Source: DATADD01 sp046262355
Lineage (GTDB): Bacteria; Actinomycetota; CADDZG01; WHSQ01
Direction of reading: 5' to 3'
NCBI GenBank assembly: GCA_046262355.1
Contig: JBHEMX010000015.1
Coordinates: forward strand, 1 to 64,000
DNA: 64,000 nucleotides
The notes under the pieces were generated by a model. That model had not been told where the DNA came from. It searched no databases and saw only the letters and a program-made list of their open reading frames with translations. The position numbers and the translations under genes are program-made. Positions 1 to 8,852 of the stretch are shown one piece after another (position 1 is the stretch's first letter; the number at the start of each line of letters is the position of its first letter).

Positions 1-146
1 GCCGAGATGACTACGTTGCGCGCGTAAAGGATGAGAGCGGTCTGGATGAGACCCAAGGCGAGGATCATGACCAACGCCATCGCGAAGATGGTTTCGAGCG
101 GAGCGTTTCCAGCCGACCTGCGGTTCAGCAGCCGATGCCTCCGCAA
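1..146 (-). CDS. TadE-like pilus-assembly protein, N-terminal part, cut by window edge
   Basis: Reading leftwards from a TTG at 146, the frame gives a short basic N-terminus followed by one hydrophobic segment (LETIFAMALVMILALGLIQ), then TALILYARNVVIS at the window edge. A single N-terminal transmembrane helix preceded by an acidic residue and followed by an R-N-V-V pattern is typical of TadE/TadG-like proteins, where the helix resembles a pseudopilin signal. The start is uncertain: no clear ribosome-binding site lies before the TTG and the frame is open further upstream. Only about 48 codons are visible. It could instead be another single-pass membrane protein; the TadE assignment rests on this helix alone. 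Confidence 0.42.
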   Translation of the reverse strand, partial: MRRHRLLNRRSAGNAPLETIFAMALVMILALGLIQTALILYARNVVIS

Positions 147-493
147 ACGGAGTCGAGAGCGGACTGGACGAGTTGCACGAGACGGCCCCGTGCTATCCCC
201 CAGATCGCCACGACTAGCGCGCTCGTCATGAGCACGATCCCCCTCCTCGCTCACCCGCCCTTGGCCGCTCAAACTCGAGCGCTGATCGTGACAGTGAAGG
301 ATCCGCGTCTCCGCAGCCTGTCTCTCTTTCTCATGGGGTCCGCCCCCTGCGCGGGAGGGTCCACCCCGCGATCCACGGGTCGGCCGGCGGCCCCACCGAG
401 GTTAAAGGCCCTCTGTTCGGACGGGGCGGAGAAAGGGTTGGTTCGAGCACGAGAATCGATCTCGACGGGGAAGCAGCTAGGCGCGCTCACGCA
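147..493. other. Intergenic stretch between a leftward gene and the LysM gene
   Basis: About 350 bases with no convincing gene. It contains a short hairpin with CGAGA/TCTCG arms near 450-465 and GC-rich inverted segments around 355-400. It probably holds the divergent promoters and the leader of the LysM gene. I looked for ydaO (c-di-AMP) and SRP RNA signatures because of the LysM neighbour and a GGGGAAGCAGCTAGGC string near 470, but the conserved cores are missing. Confidence 0.4.
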
Positions 494-853
494 ATGCTGA
501 TGCACCCCGCCGGTGGAGGTTTAGGGCGTCGCACGATCCGGCCGCGCGACAAGGCCGGCGGTGAGGAGACCGATGGCAGGCGCGTTAAGAGGCCGTTGCC
601 CGCTTCTGCGAATCGTGGCTCTCGAGAAGGCAACGACGAGTCGGTCCGTCGGGTCGTAAGGCCGGGCGACTCACTCTGGTCCATCGCGGAGGAAGTGTTG
701 GCCACCGAGGATCTTCGGCGCATCGCACGTTACTGGCCGAAGATCCACAGGGCCAACTATCAGGTCGTGGGAAAGGATCCGAGCCTTCTCTTCCCCGGCC
801 AAGTCCTCGTTCTTCCTCCTGAGACGGAGGAGTCCCCCGATCGCCGTGACTAG
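494..853 (+). CDS. LysM-domain protein, 119 aa
   Basis: A single LysM peptidoglycan-binding domain fills the C-terminal half, about residues 50-110. It starts at RRVVRPGDSLWSIAEEVL and ends at LLFPGQVLVLP, which matches the family's GDSLWSIA entry and PGQVL exit motifs. The first 50 residues are basic and low-complexity, with no clear signal peptide or membrane segment, so either the true start is downstream or the protein is exported by another route. No catalytic domain is present. It is followed after about 100 bases by a membrane-anchored protein on the same strand; the two may form a small cell-envelope unit. The start is uncertain. Confidence 0.72.
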   Translation: MLMHPAGGGLGRRTIRPRDKAGGEETDGRRVKRPLPASANRGSREGNDESVRRVVRPGDSLWSIAEEVLATEDLRRIARYWPKIHRANYQVVGKDPSLLFPGQVLVLPPETEESPDRRD

Positions 854-960
854 GCATCCTGCAGACCGCCGTCATTGTTCGGCCCCCGGGAGCGCGGCCC
901 GCGTCCGATGGGCGGCGGTCTCGCAGGAGATCTCTAGCATCGCGCGGAGTTAAGGAAGGT

Positions 961-1488
961 ATGCGACTCCCCTCCGGCCAGAAGAACCTTTTGGCGTTCG
1001 CCCTCATCGCAGCGCTCGGGTTCGTCGTTACTCTCTACGTCGTGCCGGCGGGCACGACGGGCCCCGCTGTTTCCTCCGACGCCATCAGTGCGAACGAATA
1101 CGCGACGGAGGCGGACGTCTCGACAACAGATACGGTGCCGAACGCTCCCTCCCCCTTCCCTAGCGAGGGAATGGACGAGCCACCCGGACTTACGACCGGG
1201 GGAACGGGGCCCTACCGGGGTTATGCGTTGTCGCTGGCGGAGTTGCGTGGGCTGTCGTCGGATGTCGCTCCGGGCACGCGACTCCAGCTATGGGTCTCGT
1301 GGGAGTCGCCGATCACGCGGCACCCTCGCGTTCAACGCTTGCGGGGAGTCGTTGTGGTCGACAAGATCGTCGAACCGCTCACGCCCGAAGGGCCCACGTC
1401 CGTCGAGTTATTGATCCCCACAAAGGAACTGCCGGATTTCCTTTTCGCTCACAGATACGGAGCCTTGAGCGCGGTCGTCTTGCCCTAG
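961..1488 (+). CDS. Membrane-anchored protein of unknown function, 175 aa
   Basis: I do not recognise a firm family. Residues about 9-29 form one transmembrane helix (LLAFALIAALGFVVTLYVV), followed by a Ser/Thr/Pro-rich linker to about residue 75 and a compact C-terminal domain rich in beta-like segments (TRLQLWVSW, RLRGVVVVDKIV, SVELLIPTKEL, GALSAVVLP). The alternation and the final VELLIP...GALSAVVLP resemble the C-terminal part of CpaB/RcpC pilus-assembly proteins. That would fit a TadE-like gene at the window edge, but similarity is too weak to name it. A good ribosome-binding site (AAGGAAGG) sits just before the ATG. The gene converges on the 16S gene. Confidence 0.6.
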   Translation: MRLPSGQKNLLAFALIAALGFVVTLYVVPAGTTGPAVSSDAISANEYATEADVSTTDTVPNAPSPFPSEGMDEPPGLTTGGTGPYRGYALSLAELRGLSSDVAPGTRLQLWVSWESPITRHPRVQRLRGVVVVDKIVEPLTPEGPTSVELLIPTKELPDFLFAHRYGALSAVVLP

Positions 1489-1607
1489 CGTTTTCGAGCG
1501 GATCAGCGCCTGACGTGACCCGTTCCTTCCTTGGTATCGAGACGATCGCATAGCGCGCTTCTCAGCACAAAGAATAAGGCTCAGGGATATGGAGAGGGTT
1601 TCCGCGT

Positions 1608-1639
1608 CCTTGAGAACTCAACAGTGTGCCTGCCGAAAG
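1608..1639 (-). promoter_or_regulatory. 16S 3' trailer arm of the pre-rRNA processing stem
   Basis: This segment is the reverse complement of 4631-4663 with essentially one mismatch over about 29 bases (core GAGAACT.AACAGTGTGCC). The two arms would pair in the precursor and bring both ends of the 16S together, as in the RNase III processing stalk. The arm lies about 45 bases past the mature 16S 3' end. It shows that this 16S gene is excised as an independent unit. Confidence 0.8.
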
Positions 1640-1681
1640 ACCAGCGACTTCAACTAGGAAGGCAATCTCCTTCGAGATGCT

Positions 1682-1739
<58 letters not shown>

Positions 1740-2171
1740 ACCCCAATCGCCGATCCCACCTTCGACGGCTCCCTCCCAAGGGTTGGGCCACCGGCTTCGG
1801 GTGTTACCGACTTTCGTGGTGTGACGGGCGGTGTGTACAAGACCCGAGAACGTATTCACCGCAGCATTGCTGATCTGCGATTACTAGCGACTCCGACTTC
1901 ATGGGGTCGAGTTGCAGACCCCAATCCGAACCAGGCGCGCTTTTTTGGGATTCGCTCCCCCTTACGGGATCGCTGCCCTTTGTGGCGCGCAATGTAGCAT
2001 GTGTGCAGCCCTGGGCATAAGGGCCATGCTGACTTGACGTCGTCCCCACCTTCCTCCGAGTTGTCCCCGGCAGTCCTCTTAGAGTCCCCAGCTTTACCTG
2101 ATGGCAACTAAGAGCAGGGGTTGCGCTCGTTGCGGCACTTAAGCCAACACCTCACGGCACGAGCTGACGAC

Positions 2172-2479
2172 CTGCGTCATCCCGTCTTTCGAACGGGGCA
2201 GGACTATACCTTCACCCGGTTGTCACACCGGGGCCGGCGTATTGCACCACTCATAGATTTCAGAGCGAACTCTGACGAAGTGATGCCATTGCAGTCTCTA
2301 CAGGGTGTTACGACGGTGCCCTGCTACAGGCAAAGTGGATCCTGACTGAACCGTCGAACACTTCCCTCGGTATTGCCCTCATGCATCCCACTCTAGGAAC
2401 AGAGTGTGACAGTTAGGGTTTCACCGATATGAGCCGGTGTTTCCACAGGGGATCGCTCCCCTGGGGGCCAATGTCACTT
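2172..2479 (-). ncRNA. Group I intron in 16S after about U1060 (no ORF, 308 nt)
   Basis: It interrupts the conserved 16S block between CATGGCT and GTCGTCAGCTC. The 5' exon ends in U and the intron ends in G, as group I splicing requires. P1 can form between exon GGCU and intron GGCC with the expected U.G wobble at the splice site. P3 is GAUGC with GCAUC. P7 uses R (GUAGAGACU) and S (GGUAUAGUCC), the standard conserved strands. P9 is a CCCGUUCGAAAGACGGG hairpin, and P2 hairpins lie near the 5' end. There is no reading frame of note, so it depends on self-splicing and is not mobile by itself. It shares P2-P4 sequence with the other intron. Confidence 0.9.
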
Positions 2480-2550
2480 AGCCATGCAGCACCTGTGCTA
2501 GCCCCTTACGGACACGCGCTTTCACGCGCTTTAACTAGCATGTCAAGCCC

Positions 2551-2593
<43 letters not shown>

Positions 2594-2594
2594 G

Positions 2595-2658
<64 letters not shown>

Positions 2659-2751
2659 GGTGCTTAATGCGTTAGCTTCGGCACGGAAAGGGTTGAAGGC
2701 CTCCCCACACCTAGCACCCAACGTTTACGGCTGGGACTACCAGGGTATCTA

Positions 2752-3650
2752 CACGTCTGTTACTTTCCCTCCGCGCTCGCGTGAAAAGCGATCGCTCTCG
2801 AGGTACAGACCAGGATCACAAAGATCCCGGCGGGCCGCCATTTCTGAAGGCCTCTCGTTGTTACCAACGAGGTCGGACTATGTCATCACCCTGATCTGGC
2901 AATCAGGGGCCAGCGTATAGTCTCTACGGGGTTCGAGTTCGGCGGGGCACCAACTTGTAGTGAAACTCGCTCAAGATGTGGGGCTCAACGATTGCGGTCA
3001 AGGCCCCCACACTCGCTGCCGTCACATAGACGATCCAGCGACCCTTGTTCCTTCTCGAGCTCACTGCCAGTCCGAACTTCCATTCCAGTACAGCCACAAG
3101 CATATCCACCTCATATCGATGGAAGCTGTGAGTCTGGAAGGTCACTCCCGCATAATCAGCCGCACCGTCGTCCATCAACCAGACGGCAACGGCGAGCGGC
3201 GACAGATAGCTGTCGATGTCCCTGGGAACGGTCTTACGGCGTCCCCTATAGAACCGGGAATGCCACTCCGAGAAAACTGCGTCCGTCCGTGAGGCGAACT
3301 GCACACACGGATGGCTCTTCCCGGCCAGTCGCTGATCGAATCCATGCAAAGGCTATGGACACATAGCTCGAGAAAACCTCGTGCTTAAAATTCCACCAAC
3401 GACCGATGAGCACTCTTGTGCTTGATGTGCAGGCGATGGTGCCGGCCATGCTTGGCCAAACAACCACCGCCCAGCAACGTTCCAACGAGGACATCGCGCT
3501 GCCTTTGCGACAGTTCGGTATCCGATCTCGAACTTCCCTCGGCGTTATCCCATCCCATTCCCCCACTCTAGTGGGAGCATGCGACAGGACTTTCACCGAT
3601 ACAGCTGGTTTATTGCATCAACGTTGCCGTTGAAGAGGACTAGATCTCTA
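2752..3650 (-). ncRNA. Group I intron in 16S after U788, carrying a homing endonuclease remnant (899 nt)
   Basis: It splits GGAT from TAGATACCC, i.e. position 788, a site known to host introns in other 16S genes. The exon ends in U and the intron ends in G. The ends are ambiguous by a few bases because both start TAGA, but the U/G rule fixes them. P1 pairs exon AGGAU with intron GUCCU, including the U.G wobble. P7 uses R (GUAGAGACUAU) and S (AUAGUCC) with six pairs. P8 is a CCCCTGAT/ATCAGGG hairpin and P9 a CUCGUUG/CAACGAG hairpin. A LAGLIDADG reading frame lies between P4 and R, and its stop codon falls inside R. Confidence 0.92.
2924..3558 (-). pseudogene. LAGLIDADG homing endonuclease, frameshifted
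   Basis: The recognisable protein is spread over three frames. The first frame begins at an ATG at 3558 and carries the first motif as DVLVGTLLGGG, where the catalytic acidic residue expected in GTLLGDG is Gly. At a T4 run (3387-3390) the frame hits TAA; shifting by one base restores KHEVFSSY. A second shift near 3350 leads into the last 141 codons, which carry an intact second motif (SPLAVAVWLMDDG) and the typical C-terminus ending EPHILSEFHYKL. The stop UAG overlaps the intron R element. With one catalytic Asp lost and two frame breaks it is probably inactive. Sequencing error could explain a frameshift but not the Gly. Confidence 0.85.
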
Positions 3651-3897
3651 ATCCTGTTTGCTACCCCAGCTTTCGCGCCTCAGCGTCAGATCAGCCCCAG
3701 AGAGCCGCCTTCGCCACCGGTGTTCCTCCTGATATCTGCGCATTTCACCGCTACACCAGGAATTCCACTCTCCCCTAGCTGCCTCAAGCCGTCCCGTATC
3801 GGATGGCCTCTCAGGGTTGAGCCCCGAGCTTTCACATCCGACGTGGACGGCCGCCTACGCGCGCTTTACGCCCAATAAATCCGGACAACGCTCGGTC

Positions 3898-3930
<33 letters not shown>

Positions 3931-4062
3931 GGCCGGACCTTCTTCTGCGGGTACCGTCACCGTGAGGCTTCGTCCCCGCTGAAAGAGGTTTACAACCCGA
4001 AAGCCTTCATCCCTCACGCGGCGTCGCTGCGTCAGGCTTTCGCCCATTGCGCAAGATTCCCT

Positions 4063-4113
<51 letters not shown>

Positions 4114-4291
4114 GCCACGCTCTCACGCCAGCTACCCGTCAAAGCCTTGGTAGGCCGTTACCCCACCAACAAGCTGATAGGCCGCGGGCCGCTCCCGAAC
4201 CGAAAAACTTTGCCCTGCCGACCATGCGGTCTGCAGGGGTCATCCGGTATTAGCAACGGTTTCCCGTTGTTATCCCAGAGTTCGGGGTACG

Positions 4292-4322
<31 letters not shown>

Positions 4323-4630
4323 TTCAGCCGAAAGGGTTACCCCTTTCGGTTTCGTCGCTCGACTTGCATGTATTAAGCACGCCGCCAGCGTTCGTCCTGA
4401 GCCAGGATCAAACTCTCCGTAGAGATGTTTGAAGCTGTTGGCGAACACCTTTGCCATCGTGAAGATTCGCAAAAGCGTTTGCCGGATCTATTCATGGTAC
4501 GTCCGTCAAAGGCCCGGCGGAGCAAGCTCCGTCGACTCTTTGACGTGGGTCCACTTGGTCTCCGATCCACCCCTCTTTGTCCCTTAGGCGATCGTCGAGA
4601 CGATCGCTCGGGGTCCTTGCGGACGAGGGG

Positions 4631-4663
4631 CTTCTCGGCAGGCACACTGTTCAGTTCTCAAGG
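4631..4663 (-). promoter_or_regulatory. 16S 5' leader arm of the pre-rRNA processing stem
   Basis: Read leftwards this contains GAGAACTGAACAGTGTGCC, the leader-box type sequence common before actinobacterial 16S genes. It is nearly perfectly complementary to the trailer arm at 1608-1639. The pair forms a long stem closing the 16S precursor. Confidence 0.8.
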
Positions 4664-4875
4664 AGCAAGCTGCCTCCGGGAAGCAAAAACGCCGGTGCGA
4701 AGAGCATCCGGCGAGTCCTAGCGACCTGTCCCTCGTAGCTCAGGTGCCTCTAGACGACTCCCGTTCTCTTCTCACAACGTCCTTGCGCAGGACGTCTGCC
4801 AACGTTCTTGTCCACGGAGCAACCCACAGCCTACCAGCGCCGTCGCCGTCCGGTCAACACGCCAACACGCCATGC

Positions 4876-4959
4876 GGCCCGAACGCCTGAGGCCTCCGCC
4901 GGCCGGTCATCACGCCATCCGGCCCGGACGCCTGAGGCCCCGGCCCGACGCCTGAGGCC
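4876..4959. repeat. Three short repeats ending in CCTGAGGCC
   Basis: Three near-identical units, GGCCCGAACGCCTGAGGCC at 4876-4894, the same with GG in place of GA at 4921-4939, and a one-base-shorter copy at 4942-4959. A CGGTCA.CACGCCA block precedes the first two. They lie between tyrS and the 16S gene. No function is apparent; local duplication is the simplest explanation. Confidence 0.7.
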
Positions 4960-5000
4960 GCCACCCATCCTGTCACACGTCTCCGCCTCCGGCGCGCGGC

Positions 5001-5037
5001 CTCTCGGCACCATGAACGCCGGGCCCGGCGCCGAGAG
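5001..5037 (-). terminator. Hairpin after tyrS
   Basis: Perfect 8-base arms CTCTCGGC/GCCGAGAG enclose a CCGGGCCCGG palindrome 13 bases past the tyrS stop. There is no clear U-tract, so it may be a processing or pause hairpin rather than a full intrinsic terminator. Confidence 0.5.
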
Positions 5038-5050
5038 TCCCGCCTCGCTC

Positions 5051-6265
5051 TCACAGCGTGAGGCGGACGAAGCGCCTGCGGCCCACCTGGACGAGCGCTC
5101 CCTCGAGATCGGCCAGCGCCACCTCCTCGGCGGCGATCGCCTCGCCGTTCACCCTCACCGCCCCCTGCGAGATGAGCCGCCGGGCGTCTCCCCTCGAGGA
5201 GGCCAGGTCGAGCTCTGCAAGCACCCGAGGCAGGTAGACCCTGTCGCCGTCGACCGCGTCGGGAGGGATGGGGGCGTCGGGGACCGCCTCGGGCGGCCGA
5301 TGCTGCTTGAACTGCCGGTCGAACGCCGCCTCGGCGGCCGCCGCGGCCTCCTCTCCGTGGTAGAGCCGGACGATCGAGCGCGCCACCCTGCGCTTCGCCA
5401 GGCCGGCCTCGGGTCCGCCCCCGGCCGCCGAGCCGGCGAGCGCCGCCACCGAGTCGTCGTCGCGCGCGGCGGCGAGCAGCGCGTACTGCGCCACGAGCTC
5501 GTCGGGGATGCTCATGACCTTGCCGAACATGTCCTCGGGCGCGGCGCGGATCGCCACGTAGTTGCCCAGCGACTGCGACATCTTCTGAGCGCCGTCCGTG
5601 CCTACGAGCAACGGCATCGTCAGCGCGACCTGCGGGCGTTGGCCGTAGGCCCGCTGGATGTCGCGGCCCAGCAAGAGATTGAAGAGTTGATCGGTGCCCC
5701 CGAGCTCGACGTCCGCCTCCACCGCGACCGAGTCGTACGCCTGTGCGAGCGGATAGAGGAACTCGATGATCGAGATCGGCATCTGCTCGCGATAGCGCTT
5801 GGCGAAATCGTCCCTTTCGAGAAGGCGGGCGACCGTGAGATGAGACGTGAGCCGGAGCACGTCGCCGAGCTGCATCGACTCGAGCCACTCGGAGTTGTAG
5901 CGGACCTCGAGGTTGTCGGCCGACAGGATGTCCATGAACTGGTCGAGCACCGCCTCGGCGTTGGCGCGCACATGTTGCTTGGTGAGCTGTGGGCGCGTCT
6001 CGGACTTTCCGGACGGATCGCCTATCCGAGCGGTGAAGTCACCGACGATCAGCACCGCGGTGTGGCCGTCGTCCTGGAACTCACGCAGCTTACGCAGCGG
6101 GACCGCCCAGCCGAGCGTGATGTCCCGGGCCGTAGGGTCCATCCCGAGCTTCACCCGAAGCGGTCCGCCCTCACGGAGGCGCTCCTGCAGATCGGTGCGC
6201 TCGACGACGTGTGCCGCGCCCCTGGTAAGACGCTCCAAGCGCGGGTCGTCCGCTGAGCCCGACAT
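5051..6265 (-). CDS. tyrS: Tyrosyl-tRNA synthetase
   Basis: Charges tRNA-Tyr with tyrosine in the cytoplasm. The 404-residue length suits the bacterial family. The ATG at 6265 gives MSGSADDPRLERL; longer frames lack homology. The Rossmann fold begins LGMDPTARDITLGWAV. The HIGH-like signature is thus TLGW rather than HLGH, a variant I believe occurs in some actinobacterial TyrRS. The second signature is KMSQS at about residue 230. The last 65 residues form an S4 RNA-binding domain (SRGDARRLISQGAVRVNG). It is divergent from the PBP gene with about 55 bases between them and convergent with nothing; the 16S gene lies downstream on the same strand, separated by a hairpin. Confidence 0.95.
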   Translation of the reverse strand: MSGSADDPRLERLTRGAAHVVERTDLQERLREGGPLRVKLGMDPTARDITLGWAVPLRKLREFQDDGHTAVLIVGDFTARIGDPSGKSETRPQLTKQHVRANAEAVLDQFMDILSADNLEVRYNSEWLESMQLGDVLRLTSHLTVARLLERDDFAKRYREQMPISIIEFLYPLAQAYDSVAVEADVELGGTDQLFNLLLGRDIQRAYGQRPQVALTMPLLVGTDGAQKMSQSLGNYVAIRAAPEDMFGKVMSIPDELVAQYALLAAARDDDSVAALAGSAAGGGPEAGLAKRRVARSIVRLYHGEEAAAAAEAAFDRQFKQHRPPEAVPDAPIPPDAVDGDRVYLPRVLAELDLASSRGDARRLISQGAVRVNGEAIAAEEVALADLEGALVQVGRRRFVRLTL

Positions 6266-6320
6266 GGAACCGGATGGTAGTCCACCTTCCGGCGCGAGCC
6301 AGTCGTTACACTGGTCTTTC

Positions 6321-8852
6321 ATGCTGCATATCCCAACTCGACCGGCGGTTGCCGTGTGCGCGCTCGGCTTGACGCTCTCGGCCTGCGCACAGATCGATGA
6401 CCTGCCCCAGCTCAGGCACTCCGACCTCGCCTTCAAGCCGGCGCAGTCGTCAAGGATCTTCGCATCCGATGGACGCCTCATCACGACCATGCACGGCGTC
6501 GAGGACCGCACGGTCGTGCCGCTGGGAGCGATCCCCAAACATCTACAGCAAGCGGTCGTAGCCATCGAGGACGAGCGCTTCTACGAGCACGACGGTGTGG
6601 ATCTGCGTGCAATCATGCGCGCGGCCGTGACGAACGCCGCCAGCGGGGAGATCCGCGAGGGCGGCTCGACGATCACCCAGCAGTACGTGAAGACGGTCAT
6701 CATCGCTCCGGGCGCGACCGCAGATCAGACGATCCAGCGCAAGATCGACGAGGCTGTTCTCGCCCGTCAGATGGAGCGGCGGCTGTCCAAGCGAGAGATC
6801 CTCGAGCGTTACCTCAACACCGTCTACTTCGGCAACGGCGCCTACGGCGTCCAGGCCGCGGCCAGGACCTACTTCGGCAAGTCGGCGACAATGCTGACGC
6901 TGGCCGAGAGCGCACTGCTTGCAGCGGTGATCCGTTCGCCCGAGACCTACGACCCCCTCGATCGTCGAAAGGCGGCGCGCGCCCGACGCAACGTTGTGTT
7001 GGTAAAGATGACCGAGCAAGGACGCATCCCGCTGCAGAAGGCCGCGCGCGCTCAAGCCGCTCCGATCGAGCTTCATCCCACCCAGACCACGGACCGCTAC
7101 CCTGCTCCCTACTTCGTCGACTACGTGCGACGGCTCATTAAGTTCGACGATCGGTTCAAGATGCTCGGCGCGACGGCGCGCCAGCGCGAGAGTCTGCTGT
7201 TCAACGGCGGTCTGCACATCTACACGACCGTAGACCTCGACATGCAGCGGGCGGCCGAGCAAGCATGGCAGGAAGTGTTGCCCTACAAACGAGATCCGCA
7301 TGCATCGATCGTCTCGATAGACCCTCGCAGCGGATATGTGAAGGCCATGGTCGGCGGCCGCGACTATTTCGCGCCGAGGAAGAAGAACCGATTCGCCAAG
7401 TTCAACCTGGCGATCACCGGCGAGCCCGGTCTCGATTCGCGCCCCAACGGGGGGAGCTCCGCGGGCACCGGACGGCAGGCCGGTTCGGCGTTCAAGCCCT
7501 TCGCTCTCGCCGCCGCGCTCGAGAAGGGCATCTCTCTGGCCGAGAGCTACGAAGCGGATTCCTGTATGAACTTCCCCGGTGCGAACAACGGCGGGAACTG
7601 GCGGGTGTGCAACTATGAGGGATCGAGCTTCGGCAGCGAGCTCTCCTTGCTCGAGGCGACGGTCAACAGCGTCAACGTCGTCTACGCGCAGCTCATCCTC
7701 GCTCTGGGTGCCGAGCCGGTCGTAGACCTGGCACAACGTATGGGCATCAACACTCCGCTTGCCGCGGTTCCCGCGGCGGTGCTCGGCGCCAACTCGGTCA
7801 ATCCGCTCGGGATGGCCTCCGCATACGGGACCCTCGCCACCAATGGGAAACACCATCCCCCCGTCGCGATAGAGAAGATCACCGATGCCGGCGGCGAGGT
7901 GCTCTTCAGGGATAGGTCCAAGTCGGCCAAGGTCATGGCGCCTGCCGCCGCTTACATCACCACGAGCGCGCTCGAGCAGGTGATGCAGCGGGGCACCGGT
8001 GTGGGAGCAACGATCGACCGCCCCGCGGCGGGAAAGACCGGCACCGCTCAGGAGTACCGGGACGCTTGGTTCGTCGGCTACACACCGTTCCTCACAACCG
8101 CGGTGTGGGTCGGCTATCCGCGCGGCGAGATCGAGATGAAGCCGAGCTGCGCGGGCTCGACGCAGCCGTGCCGGGCCACCCGCACGGCGACCTCCGGAGG
8201 GGTCACGGGCGGCTCGTGGCCCGCTTCGATATGGCGCCTGTTCATGGCGCGCGCGCTCTCGGGCGTTCCCGCACGTGGGTTCCAGGTACCCGGGGGGATC
8301 GTCAGGGTCGTGATCGATGCGCGCAACGGCTGCCTCGCGGGCCGCTTCACTCCGGCGGAGTACAGAGAGTACGCGAGCTTCGTGCCCGGCACAGAACCCG
8401 TCGACGAGTGCCGCGAACCCGGGGATGCGGTCACGGTGCCGTCCGTCCTGCGCTTCCCGGTAGAGGATGCACTGCGCGTCCTGGAGCGCGCCGGCCTCAT
8501 CGTCGAGCGCCGGACCAAGCAGGACACGACCTATCCGCCGGGCCGAGTGATCGCCCTGAGCCCGAAGGCCGGAACGCTCGTGCCCGCGGGCTCGACCGTC
8601 ACGATCACCGTTTCGGCCCGCGGCGGCGGCACGGAACAAACCGCGACGGTCCCAGATGTGCTGGGCATGACGCGCTCGCAGGCCACCTCGGCGCTCGAGG
8701 CCGCCCGCTTCAAGGTGCGCGCGATCATTGACCGCGAGTCGAACCGCTCCCAGGCCAAGAAGAACAGGGGGCGCGTGTGGAAGCAAGCCCCCGCAGGAGG
8801 GGCGCGCGCCGAGCGCGGCTCGACCGTGACGATCTGGATCAATCCCGGCTGA
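6321..8852 (+). CDS. Class A penicillin-binding protein with two PASTA domains (843 aa)
   Basis: Bifunctional peptidoglycan glycosyltransferase/transpeptidase. An N-terminal signal ends in a lipobox-like TLSAC with Cys22. The GT51 domain shows EDERFYEHDG near residue 83 and GGSTITQQ near 115. The transpeptidase has the SxxK motif in GSAFKPF (about 388), SVN (about 450) and KTGTAQ (about 571). Two PASTA domains follow, about 700-765 and 775-842, which bind muropeptides or beta-lactams in other proteins. The ATG has no Shine-Dalgarno; a TACACT -10 box at 6307-6312 suggests a leaderless transcript. The stop abuts the convergent glycosylase gene. A lipoprotein-type PBP is somewhat unusual; the signal could also be a membrane anchor. 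Confidence 0.93.
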   Translation: MLHIPTRPAVAVCALGLTLSACAQIDDLPQLRHSDLAFKPAQSSRIFASDGRLITTMHGVEDRTVVPLGAIPKHLQQAVVAIEDERFYEHDGVDLRAIMRAAVTNAASGEIREGGSTITQQYVKTVIIAPGATADQTIQRKIDEAVLARQMERRLSKREILERYLNTVYFGNGAYGVQAAARTYFGKSATMLTLAESALLAAVIRSPETYDPLDRRKAARARRNVVLVKMTEQGRIPLQKAARAQAAPIELHPTQTTDRYPAPYFVDYVRRLIKFDDRFKMLGATARQRESLLFNGGLHIYTTVDLDMQRAAEQAWQEVLPYKRDPHASIVSIDPRSGYVKAMVGGRDYFAPRKKNRFAKFNLAITGEPGLDSRPNGGSSAGTGRQAGSAFKPFALAAALEKGISLAESYEADSCMNFPGANNGGNWRVCNYEGSSFGSELSLLEATVNSVNVVYAQLILALGAEPVVDLAQRMGINTPLAAVPAAVLGANSVNPLGMASAYGTLATNGKHHPPVAIEKITDAGGEVLFRDRSKSAKVMAPAAAYITTSALEQVMQRGTGVGATIDRPAAGKTGTAQEYRDAWFVGYTPFLTTAVWVGYPRGEIEMKPSCAGSTQPCRATRTATSGGVTGGSWPASIWRLFMARALSGVPARGFQVPGGIVRVVIDARNGCLAGRFTPAEYREYASFVPGTEPVDECREPGDAVTVPSVLRFPVEDALRVLERAGLIVERRTKQDTTYPPGRVIALSPKAGTLVPAGSTVTITVSARGGGTEQTATVPDVLGMTRSQATSALEAARFKVRAIIDRESNRSQAKKNRGRVWKQAPAGGARAERGSTVTIWINPG

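Larger units (their letters stand above)
4425..5050. other. 16S leader and tyrS/16S intergenic region
   Basis: No protein or tRNA gene is seen. The 16S leader contains a GGAGC/GCTCC hairpin near 4519-4530, a perfect GCGATCGTC/GACGATCGC hairpin at 4588-4607 and the processing-stem arm at 4631-4663. A weak promoter candidate reading leftwards is TTGTGA, 17 bases, TCTAGA around 4750-4780. An ACGTCC/GGACGT hairpin lies near 4780-4800. Further right are the CCTGAGGCC repeats and the tyrS terminator-like hairpin. Confidence 0.5.

Noticed and set aside
240..493. Possible ydaO (c-di-AMP) riboswitch or SRP RNA ahead of the LysM gene
   Set aside because: A GGGGAAGCAGC string and the gene context suggested it, but the other conserved blocks of either RNA are missing.
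4725..4790. tRNA-like string TCGTAGCTCAGGTGCC
   Set aside because: It resembles a D-arm only; no anticodon arm, T-loop (TTCGA) or acceptor pairing follows.
4876..4959. CRISPR-like array
   Set aside because: Only three short units with irregular spacing and no spacers of constant length or cas genes.
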